Source: Actinophytocola sp963729115 | GTDB taxonomy: Bacteria; Actinomycetota; Actinomycetes; Mycobacteriales; Pseudonocardiaceae | Length of the DNA stretch: 64,000 bases | Assembly (NCBI GenBank): GCA_963729115.1 | Contig: CAVSMR010000023.1 | Span: 1-64,000, forward strand | Reading direction: 5' to 3' | In this document: positions 39,030-46,421 of the stretch, piece after piece | Layout of the letters: every line of letters begins with the position of its first letter | How positions within the stretch are numbered: position 1 is the first letter of the stretch | Translations under genes and position numbers: made by a program | Notes under the pieces: generated by a model | What the model was told of the DNA's origin: nothing | What the model saw: the letters and a program-made list of their open reading frames with translations, nothing else | Databases searched by the model: none

Positions 39030-39077
39030 CCGAACCGTCGTTCGGATACTACTCCCGATTTTCGAACCGTGGTTCAA
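39030..39077. promoter_or_regulatory. Two TetR operators between PPOX and TetR genes
   Basis: Two palindromes share the form CGAACCGTsGTTCr: CCGAACCGTCGTTCGG (39030-39045) and TCGAACCGTGGTTCAA (39062-39077), 32 bp apart. They fill the 70-bp divergent gap and should overlap both promoters, consistent with repression of both genes. Confidence 0.75.
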
Positions 39078-39085
39078 TAACTCGC

Positions 39086-39664
39086 ATGGGCAGGCCGCGG
39101 AAGATCTCCGACGACGCGCTGATGGCCGCGTGCGGCCGCGCGATCGGCGCGCACGGGCCGGGGTTCACGCTCGCGCAGGTGGCGGCGGAGGCCGGGGTCG
39201 CGGTCGGCACCGTGTCCGGCCGCTTCGGCTCGAAGCACGGCCTGATGCTGGCGATGATGACCGCGGCCACCGCCACGGTCGCGGAACGGATGCACACCGC
39301 CGCGGCCCGGCACGCCGACCCGGTGGCAGCGGTGCTCGCGGCGGTCCTGGTCACCGCGGAGGGCGTCGACGACCCCGCGACGACGACCAACCACCTGGCG
39401 CAACTGGGCGTCGACATGAGCGATCCGGCGCTGCGGGAGGGCCTGGCCGTGCTGCGCGCGCGGGTCCGGGAGGTGTTGCGCTCGCTCCTCGCGGCGGCCG
39501 CGCTACCCGCCGCTCCCCCGCCGGCCCGGGCGGCGCGGATCGTGGCCGGCCTCGCGCACGGCTCGCAGCTGGACTGGGCGCTGTCGCCGAAGGGGACGCT
39601 GCGGGACCGGCTACGCGCCGACGTCCGGGCGGTCCTGGTCTCCTGGGGTGAGGTACCCGCGTAG
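39086..39664 (+). CDS. TetR-family transcriptional regulator
   Basis: 192 residues. The N-terminal helix-turn-helix reads FTLAQVAAEAGVAVGTVSGRFGSKHGL (shown as residues about 29-55), and the C-terminal helices form the ligand pocket. Start ATG at 39086 (MGRPRKISDDALM). The last 54 nt overlap the 3' end of the convergent SRPBCC gene. The paired operators just before its start suggest autoregulation together with the divergent PPOX gene. Confidence 0.88.
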   Translation: MGRPRKISDDALMAACGRAIGAHGPGFTLAQVAAEAGVAVGTVSGRFGSKHGLMLAMMTAATATVAERMHTAAARHADPVAAVLAAVLVTAEGVDDPATTTNHLAQLGVDMSDPALREGLAVLRARVREVLRSLLAAAALPAAPPPARAARIVAGLAHGSQLDWALSPKGTLRDRLRADVRAVLVSWGEVPA

Positions 39665-40084
39665 GCCGCGCTCGCCGCGCCACATCATCACGGCGTGGTT
39701 GGCGGAGAAGAGCGGGCGGGCGACGGGCGCGAACCTGCGCAGCAGCGGCTTGGTCATCGCCACCCGCTGGTCGATGGCGAGTGCGCAGCCACCGGCCCGC
39801 TCGTGCACGACGCCTTCGCAGTAGCCGTCGAGGTCGCCGGTCATGTCGACGCGCAGGCGGCCGGTGGCCTGGTCCTGCTCGGCGCGGTGGAGGCGGATCG
39901 TGAGGACGTAGGGCAGGACGGCGCGGCAGGTGATCTCGGCGGTGTCGTCGTCGATCCGGCGGGCGGCGCGGACGTCGGGCCACCAGCGTGGCCAGCTGAG
40001 CAGGTCGACGAGGGCGCCGAAGACGAGCGCGGTCTGCGCGGCGACGGACCAGACGTCCCGGAACCGGTATTCGTTGAGCGACAC
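39611..40084 (-). CDS. SRPBCC-family (START/Bet v1-like) protein
   Basis: 157 residues; the family start is YRFRDVWSVAA followed by VDLLSWPRWWPDVRAARRID, an amphipathic cavity fold that binds hydrophobic ligands (polyketide cyclase/dehydrase group). I take the GTG at 40084; an ATG at 40120 is in frame but its complement is the start of the divergent SDR gene. The ending overlaps the TetR gene. Likely a ligand carrier or co-factor for the divergent dehydrogenase; the substrate is unknown. Confidence 0.75.
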   Translation of the reverse strand: MSLNEYRFRDVWSVAAQTALVFGALVDLLSWPRWWPDVRAARRIDDDTAEITCRAVLPYVLTIRLHRAEQDQATGRLRVDMTGDLDGYCEGVVHERAGGCALAIDQRVAMTKPLLRRFAPVARPLFSANHAVMMWRGERGLRGYLTPGDQDRPDVGA

Positions 40085-40118
40085 ACCGTCGAGTATGCCG
40101 TTGGCTAGGGTGCGGGCC

Positions 40119-41003
40119 ATGACGAAGTGGACCGCGTCGGACATCCCGGACCAAAGTGGACGTACCGCGATCGTGACCGGCGCGAACAGCGGCATCGGCC
40201 TGGTCACGGCGCGCGAGCTGGCGCGCGCGGGCGCCCGGGTGATCATGGCCTGCCGGAACATGTCGAAGGGCACCGCGGCCGCGGCCAAGCTGCCCGGCGA
40301 CGTCGAGGTGCGCGCGCTGGACCTGTCCGACCTCTCCTCGATCCGGACGTTCGCCGAGTCGATCACCGACGACGTGCACGTTCTGATCAACAACGCGGGC
40401 GTCATGGCCACCCCGTACCGCCGCACCAAGGACGGCTTCGAGCTCCAGCTCGGCACGAACCACCTCGGCCACTTCGCGCTGACCGGCCTGCTGCTGCCGC
40501 GGGTGCGCGACCGGGTGGTCACGGTGTCGAGCACGGTGCACCGGATGGGCCGGATCAAGCTGGATGATCTCAACTGGGAGCACCGCCGGTACTTCCGCTG
40601 GTCGGCGTACGCACAGTCGAAGCTGGCGAACCTGCTGTTCACGTTCGAGCTGACCCGTCGCCTGACCGCCGCGGGCTCGGCCGTCCGGGCAACGTCGTCC
40701 CACCCGGGCTACGCGTCGACGAACCTCCAGTCGCACACGGAGTCACCGCTGGACTTCGTCATGTCGATAGGCAACCGGATCATGGCCCAGAGCGCGTCGA
40801 TGGGCGCCCTGCCGTCGCTCTACGCGGCGGTCGCCGATGTTCCGGGCGGCGGCTTCGCCGGGCCGGGCGGGGTGACCGGGCAGCACGGATATCCGAAGGT
40901 GGTGGGGTCCTCACGCGCGGCCCGGAATCCAGAGGTGGCGCGGGCGTTGTGGGATCGCTCCGCCGAGCTGACCGGCGTGACGTACGAGCTTTCGACTCCA
41001 TAG
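40119..41003 (+). CDS. Short-chain dehydrogenase/reductase
   Basis: 294 residues. NAD(P)-binding TGANSGIGLVTAREL (about 20-34), NNAGVMATPYRRT, catalytic Ser of TVSSTVHRMG and the YxxxK pair SAYAQSKLANLLF. This belongs to the retinol dehydrogenase/WWOX-like oxidoreductase group common in actinobacteria. A TAGGGT at 40106-40111 lies 7 nt before the ATG, so the message is probably leaderless. Confidence 0.9.
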   Translation: MTKWTASDIPDQSGRTAIVTGANSGIGLVTARELARAGARVIMACRNMSKGTAAAAKLPGDVEVRALDLSDLSSIRTFAESITDDVHVLINNAGVMATPYRRTKDGFELQLGTNHLGHFALTGLLLPRVRDRVVTVSSTVHRMGRIKLDDLNWEHRRYFRWSAYAQSKLANLLFTFELTRRLTAAGSAVRATSSHPGYASTNLQSHTESPLDFVMSIGNRIMAQSASMGALPSLYAAVADVPGGGFAGPGGVTGQHGYPKVVGSSRAARNPEVARALWDRSAELTGVTYELSTP

Positions 41004-41182
41004 CGGTGGCCGAACCACAACGCACCCCCGCCCCCGGCCACCGCGACCTAGGCAGCGTCTCGTAGCGAACCGCAGTTGTCGTTCGGTCCACTTCGGTGGC
41101 GGCCGGGTTTGCGCCGACAGGCAGCAGCGGTTCCAGCACCTGCCTGGTCAGAACTTCGAAACACCGCCTAGCGGCGCGGGCC

Positions 41183-44038
41183 CTACTTCAGCACGTGCTG
41201 CAGGAACTGGCCGGTGTAGCTCTCCTCGATGTCCGCCAGGTCCTCGGGCGTGCCCTCCGCGATCACCAGTCCGCCACCGTTGCCGCCCTCGGGGCCCATG
41301 TCCACGACCCAGTCCGACGTCTTGATCACGTCCAGGTTGTGCTCGATGACGATGACCGTGTTCCCCTTGTCCACCAAGCCGTTGATGACGCCGATCAGCT
41401 TGCGGATGTCCTCGAAGTGCAGGCCCGTCGTCGGCTCGTCCAGGACGTAGACGGTCTTGCCCGTCGAGCGCTTCTGCAGCTCCGACGCCAGCTTCACCCG
41501 CTGGGCCTCGCCGCCGGACAGGGTCGGGGCCGGCTGACCCAGCCGGACGTAACCGAGGCCGACGTCCACCAGGGTCTTCAGGTGCCGGTGGATGGCGCGG
41601 ATCGGCTCGAAGAACCCCTCCGCCTCCTCGATCGGCATGTCCAGCACCTCGGAGACCGTCTTCCCCTTGTAGTGCACCTCGAGCGTCTCGCGGTTGTACC
41701 GCGCGCCCTTGCACACCTCGCACGGGACATACACGTCCGGGAGGAAGTTCATCTCGATCTTGATCGTGCCGTCGCCCGCGCACGCCTCGCAGCGACCACC
41801 CTTGACGTTGAACGAGAACCGGCCCGGCTGGTAGCCGCGGACCTTCGCCTCCGTCGTCGCCGCGAACAGCTTGCGGACGTGGTCGAACACGCCCGTGTAC
41901 GTCGCCGGGTTGGACCGCGGGGTGCGGCCGATCGGCGACTGGTCCACCCGCACCAGCTTGTCGACCAGCTCCAGGCCCCGCACCCGCGTGTGCCGCCCGG
42001 GCACCTGGCGCGCGCCGTTCAGCTTGTTGGCCAGCACCGTGGCCAGGATGTCGTTGACCAGCGTCGACTTGCCCGACCCGGACACGCCCGTGACCGACAC
42101 CAGGCAGCCGAGCGGGAACGACACGTCGATGCCCCGCAGGTTGTGCTCGCGCGCCCCGACCACCGTCAGCTGGCGCTTGCGGTTGGCGGGCCGGCGCAGC
42201 GCCGGCACCGGGATCTGCTCCCGGCCGGACAGGTACGCGCCGGTGAGCGACTCCTTGTTCCGGAGCAGCTTGTTGAACGGTCCACTGTGGACGATCTTGC
42301 CGCCGTGCTCGCCCGCGCCCGGGCCGATGTCCACGACCCAGTCGGAGCTGCGGATGGTGTCCTCGTCGTGCTCGACGACGATCAGCGTGTTGCCCAGGTT
42401 GCGCAGCCGGGTCAGCGTCTCGATCAGCCGGTGGTTGTCCCGCTGGTGCAGGCCGATCGACGGCTCGTCGAGCACGTACAGCACGCCGACCAGGCCGGAG
42501 CCGATCTGCGTGGCCAGCCGGATGCGTTGGGCCTCGCCGCCGGAAAGGGTGCCGGAGGCACGATCGAGTGAGATGTAGTCGAGGCCCACGTCGAGCAGGA
42601 AGCGCAGCCGCGCCTGGATCTCCTTCAGCACGGCGCCGGCGATCAACGTCTCGCGGCGGCCGAGCGACAGCCCGTCGAGGAAGTCGGCGCACTCGGAGAT
42701 CGACAGCGCGGACACCTCCGCGATGGAGCGCGCGCCCTGCGTCTTGTGCTCCATCGTGACCGCGAGGATCTCCGGCTTGAGGCGCGTGCCCTGGCAGGCC
42801 GGGCACGGCACCTCCCGCATGTAGCCCTCGTACCTTTCCCGCATGTAGTCGGACTCGGTCTGCTCCTGGCGCCGCTCCAGGAACGGGATCACGCCCTCGT
42901 AGTTGGCGTAGTACGAGCGCTCGCGGCCATACCGGTTGCGGTACCGGACGTGCACCTGCTCGTCGATGCCGTGCAGCACGGCCTTCTGCGCCTTCGCGGT
43001 CAGCCGCCGCCACGGCAGGTCCATGCGGAACCCGACGGACTCGGCCAGCGAGCCGAGCAGCCGGGTGAAGTACTCGGCCGTCTGCCCGCCCGCCCACGGC
43101 GCGATCGCCCCGTCCTCGAGGCTCAGCTCGTCGTCGGGCACCACGAGCTCGGGGTCGACCTCCTGGCGGACACCGATGCCCGTGCACACCTGGCACGCGC
43201 CGTAGGGCGAGTTGAACGAGAACGACCGCGGCTCGAGGTCCTCGATCGCGAGCGCGTGGCCGTTGGGGCACGCGAGGTTCTCGGAGAAGCCGCGGATGCG
43301 GGCCGGCTCGTGCTCGGGCAGGTCGACGAACTCCAGCTCCACGAGCCCGTCGGCCAGCCGCAGCGCGGTCTCGATCGAGTCGGTCAGCCGGCGCTTGGCC
43401 GACGCCTTGACCGTGAGGCGGTCGATCACGACCGCGATGTCGTGCTTCTCCTGCTTCTTCAGCTTCGGCGGGTCGGTCAGCTGGTGGACCGCGCCGTCGA
43501 CCCGGGCCCGGGAGTAGCCCTGCGACTGCAGCGAGGAGAACAGGTCGACGTACTCCCCCTTGCGCCCGCGCACGACCGGCGCGAGCACCTGGAAGCGCAG
43601 CCCCTCCTCCATCGCGAGCACCTGGTCCACGATCTGCTGCGGGGTCTGCTTGCTGATCGGCTCGCCGCACTGCGGGCAGTGCGGCTTGCCCGCGCGGGCG
43701 AAGAGCAGCCGCAGGTAGTCGTAGACCTCGGTGATCGTGCCGACGGTCGAGCGCGGGTTGCGGCTGGTCGACTTCTGGTCGATCGACACGGCCGGCGAGA
43801 GGCCCTCGATGAAGTCGACGTCGGGCTTGTCCATCTGGCCGAGGAACTGCCGGGCATAGGCCGACAGCGACTCGACGTACCGGCGCTGGCCCTCCGCGAA
43901 GATCGTGTCGAAGGCCAGGCTCGACTTGCCGGAGCCCGACAACCCGGTGAACACGATCATGCTGTTCCGGGGCAGGTCGAGGTCCACGCCGCGCAGGTTG
44001 TGCTCCCTGGCGCCGCGGACAACGAGACGGTCAGCCAC
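41183..44038 (-). CDS. uvrA: Excinuclease ABC subunit A
   Basis: Damage recognition ATPase of nucleotide excision repair; 951 residues. Two ABC modules: Walker A GLSGSGKS at 32-39 and GVSGSGKST in the second half, both followed by LSGGEAQRI/V signatures. The C-terminal zinc finger is intact (CEACAGDG ... CEVCKGARY). The first one carries CPNGHALAIEDLEPRSF ... CQVCTGIG, the partly altered form usual in actinobacteria. The GTG at 44038 has GAAGGGA upstream. No complete LexA box is visible before it. Confidence 0.98.
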   Translation of the reverse strand: MADRLVVRGAREHNLRGVDLDLPRNSMIVFTGLSGSGKSSLAFDTIFAEGQRRYVESLSAYARQFLGQMDKPDVDFIEGLSPAVSIDQKSTSRNPRSTVGTITEVYDYLRLLFARAGKPHCPQCGEPISKQTPQQIVDQVLAMEEGLRFQVLAPVVRGRKGEYVDLFSSLQSQGYSRARVDGAVHQLTDPPKLKKQEKHDIAVVIDRLTVKASAKRRLTDSIETALRLADGLVELEFVDLPEHEPARIRGFSENLACPNGHALAIEDLEPRSFSFNSPYGACQVCTGIGVRQEVDPELVVPDDELSLEDGAIAPWAGGQTAEYFTRLLGSLAESVGFRMDLPWRRLTAKAQKAVLHGIDEQVHVRYRNRYGRERSYYANYEGVIPFLERRQEQTESDYMRERYEGYMREVPCPACQGTRLKPEILAVTMEHKTQGARSIAEVSALSISECADFLDGLSLGRRETLIAGAVLKEIQARLRFLLDVGLDYISLDRASGTLSGGEAQRIRLATQIGSGLVGVLYVLDEPSIGLHQRDNHRLIETLTRLRNLGNTLIVVEHDEDTIRSSDWVVDIGPGAGEHGGKIVHSGPFNKLLRNKESLTGAYLSGREQIPVPALRRPANRKRQLTVVGAREHNLRGIDVSFPLGCLVSVTGVSGSGKSTLVNDILATVLANKLNGARQVPGRHTRVRGLELVDKLVRVDQSPIGRTPRSNPATYTGVFDHVRKLFAATTEAKVRGYQPGRFSFNVKGGRCEACAGDGTIKIEMNFLPDVYVPCEVCKGARYNRETLEVHYKGKTVSEVLDMPIEEAEGFFEPIRAIHRHLKTLVDVGLGYVRLGQPAPTLSGGEAQRVKLASELQKRSTGKTVYVLDEPTTGLHFEDIRKLIGVINGLVDKGNTVIVIEHNLDVIKTSDWVVDMGPEGGNGGGLVIAEGTPEDLADIEESYTGQFLQHVLK

Positions 44039-44266
44039 TGAAGTCCCTTCGACGATGCTGCTTCGAACCGGCCACACCGCAGGTCAGGCGGTACCCACGG
44101 ACCTGATCCGGGTGGCCGACGCAATGCTAGGACGGGGCACTGACAATTTCCGTGCCGGACGTCCGGAGCGATCGGCTACCCCAGGTGGGCGCCGCATCAC
44201 CTAGGCTGGAGAAACCAGGTCTGGTGCAAAGCCCATTCTGAACTACCGACTCGCGGGGATGGCGGT

Positions 44267-45070
44267 ATGACTGGATCCAGCATCTCATCGCAATCGTCCG
44301 TCCGGCACGACAGCGTGCCCGAACAGCGCCGAGCCAACGAACGCTCGGCGGCCGCGGAGGCCAGGCGCTGCCTGACCGACGTGCGGGCGGTGACCGAGAG
44401 ACTGGACCAGGCCGTCGGGGAGCTCGACGAGCACCGGATGCGCCGGCCCAGCGGACTGCCGGGCTGGAGTCGCGCACACGTGATCACCCACCTCGCCCGC
44501 AACGCGGACGGCTTCGTGAACCTCCTCACGTGGGCCCGCACGGGTATCGAGCACGCGATGTACCCGAGCAACGCCGACCGCGACGCGGACATCGCCGAAG
44601 GCGCGACCCGGCTCGCGCAGGTCCTGCACGAGGACCTGCGCGCGGCGAGCGACCGGTTCGCGGCGGCCGGTGAGCGGCTGTCGGACTCGCAGTGGCTGGC
44701 GACGGTCGCCGGGCGGGCCTCGATGGTCTTCCCGGCGGCGAAGATCCCGTCGATGCGGCTGTTCGAGCTGTGGGTGCACTTCGTCGACCTCGACGTCGGC
44801 GCCGGGTTCGCGGACGTACCGGCCGCGCAGCTCGAGGGCCTGCTCGGGACCGCGGTGTCGCGGCTGGTCGACCGGCCGGACGCGCCGTCGGTGCACCTGA
44901 CGGTCACGCTGCCCGACGGCGAGGAGCGGGTCTGGGACCTCGTCGGCGGCGCGGACGGGTCTGCGCACGAGGTGTCCGGCACGGCGCCGGCGGTGCTCGC
45001 ATGGCTGACCGGGCGGGGCGACGGGCGGGAGCTCGAGGGGACTGTGCCGGTGCTACCCGCCTGGGGTTAG
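44267..45070 (+). CDS. Mycothiol-dependent maleylpyruvate isomerase-family protein
   Basis: 267 residues with the DinB-like metal-binding four-helix fold: GWSRAHVITHLARNADG supplies the first metal-binding His, and RLFELWVHFVDLDVG the later one. The C-terminal domain (LTVTLPDGEERVWDLVGG) is the MDMPI C-terminal type. Members use mycothiol, the actinobacterial thiol. The first 30 residues are poorly conserved, so the exact start (ATG at 44267) is open. It overlaps the DUF1349 gene tail-to-tail by 18 nt. Confidence 0.85.
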   Translation: MTGSSISSQSSVRHDSVPEQRRANERSAAAEARRCLTDVRAVTERLDQAVGELDEHRMRRPSGLPGWSRAHVITHLARNADGFVNLLTWARTGIEHAMYPSNADRDADIAEGATRLAQVLHEDLRAASDRFAAAGERLSDSQWLATVAGRASMVFPAAKIPSMRLFELWVHFVDLDVGAGFADVPAAQLEGLLGTAVSRLVDRPDAPSVHLTVTLPDGEERVWDLVGGADGSAHEVSGTAPAVLAWLTGRGDGRELEGTVPVLPAWG

Positions 45071-45610
45071 CCCGACGTTCGTGAACGTGGTCGGGAAGCC
45101 CCGTCCGGTGGGCGAGGCGGCCATGACGCCCGCGTGCGCGGTGGTGCCGGGTTCCAGGTACGCGACGCGCAACAGCGTGTCCGGGTCGGCGCCGTCGAGG
45201 CCGTAGGTGATCGTCACGGCGTCGCCGGTGCGTTCCGCCTTGATCGTCACGCTCGTCGGGTCGGGTACGGGCGCGACCGACCAGTCGGAGAACTCCCGGG
45301 TCACGACGGCGGAGATCTGCTGGTGACCGTCGACGAGCTCGATGCCGGACTTGATCCAGTTCCGCTCGTCGACGCGGATGGCGATGCCGGCCTGGTCGTA
45401 CTGGTCGCGGTACTCGCCGCGGAAGGTCGCCGTGAGCGTGAAGTCGCGGGCGCCGGTGCCGAGGATGTGGCCGGTGTCGCGGACGTAGCCGTAGTGCGTC
45501 GTGCGCCAGAAGTCGGTGTCCGGGTCGGTCGTGACGGTCAGCGTGTCGCCGGCCGGCTCCCACGTCGCCGGCTCGTTGAACCAGGTCCAGCCCGTGATCA
45601 TGTCGGCCAT
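45053..45610 (-). CDS. DUF1349 beta-sandwich protein
   Basis: 185 residues. It resembles the concanavalin-like fold of DUF1349: WFNEPATWEPAGDTLTVTTDPDTDFWRT, YDQAGIAIRVDERNWIKSGIELVDG and FSDWSVAP. No signal peptide, so it should be cytosolic; likely carbohydrate-related binding, not demonstrated. Start ATG at 45610, divergent from the MBL hydrolase with 38 nt between. Confidence 0.82.
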   Translation of the reverse strand: MADMITGWTWFNEPATWEPAGDTLTVTTDPDTDFWRTTHYGYVRDTGHILGTGARDFTLTATFRGEYRDQYDQAGIAIRVDERNWIKSGIELVDGHQQISAVVTREFSDWSVAPVPDPTSVTIKAERTGDAVTITYGLDGADPDTLLRVAYLEPGTTAHAGVMAASPTGRGFPTTFTNVGLTPGG

Positions 45611-45648
45611 GCTGTCAGGCGGCGGTCCGGCGCGCTAGGGTCGCGGCC

Positions 45649-46326
45649 GTGGATGTCGTCGAGGACTACAACGGTCATGTCGAGCCCGGCGGGCCCGCCG
45701 CGCGGCGGACGCTGGACGCGCTGACGATCACGAAGATCTCCGTCGGCCCGATGGACAACAACGCGTACCTGCTCGTGTGCCGCGGCACGCAGGACGCGTT
45801 GCTGATCGACGCCGCGAACGACCCGGAGCGCCTGTCGGACCTCATCGGCCACGACGACAACCGCCCCACGCTGCGCACGATCGTGACCACGCACCAGCAC
45901 CAGGACCACTGGCAGGCGCTGGGCGCGGTGGCCGGCGCGAACGGCGCGAACACGATCGCGCACGAGGCCGACGCGGGCCCGCTCCCCGTGCCGCCGGACC
46001 GCTTCGTCGGCCACGGCGACACGATCGAGGTCGGCGACTGCGTGCTCGAGGTCATCCACGTGCGCGGCCACACGCCGGGCTCGGTCGCCCTGCTCTACCG
46101 CGACCCGGCCGGCCACGGCCACCTGTTCACGGGCGACTCGCTGTTCCCCGGCGGGGTCGGCAAGACGTGGTCGCCCGGCGACTTCGACTCGCTGATCGAC
46201 GACGTCGAGGAGCGGATCTTCGGCTACCTCCCCGACGACACCTGGTTCTATCCGGGCCACGGTGACGACTCGACCCTCGGCGCGGAGCGCCCGAAGCTCG
46301 CCGAATGGCGGGAACGGGGATGGTAG
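45649..46326 (+). CDS. MBL-fold metallo-hydrolase (glyoxalase II-like)
   Basis: 225 residues. Metal motif THQHQDHW (HxHxDH) at about 83-90, later histidine in VRGHTPGSVALLY, the bridging Asp in FTGDSLFPGGVGK and PGHG near the end, all typical of glyoxalase II-like hydrolases. CTGTCA - 18 nt - TAGGGT lies upstream, with the -10 only 7 nt from the GTG at 45649, so it is probably leaderless. Position near uvrA matches mycobacterial Rv1637c. Confidence 0.9.
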   Translation: MDVVEDYNGHVEPGGPAARRTLDALTITKISVGPMDNNAYLLVCRGTQDALLIDAANDPERLSDLIGHDDNRPTLRTIVTTHQHQDHWQALGAVAGANGANTIAHEADAGPLPVPPDRFVGHGDTIEVGDCVLEVIHVRGHTPGSVALLYRDPAGHGHLFTGDSLFPGGVGKTWSPGDFDSLIDDVEERIFGYLPDDTWFYPGHGDDSTLGAERPKLAEWRERGW

Positions 46327-46421
46327 ACACGGCGCCTGTTCACGCAGAGTGACTCAGCCGCTATCGTTGGCGTGTCCGACGCCGTACCTACCTGATCCGC
46401 AGACTGTCAGCCGGGGGACAC

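Noticed and set aside
44039..44266. LexA box in front of uvrA
   Set aside because: Only a half site (TTCGAAC near 44063) is present; the second half lacks GTTCGA.
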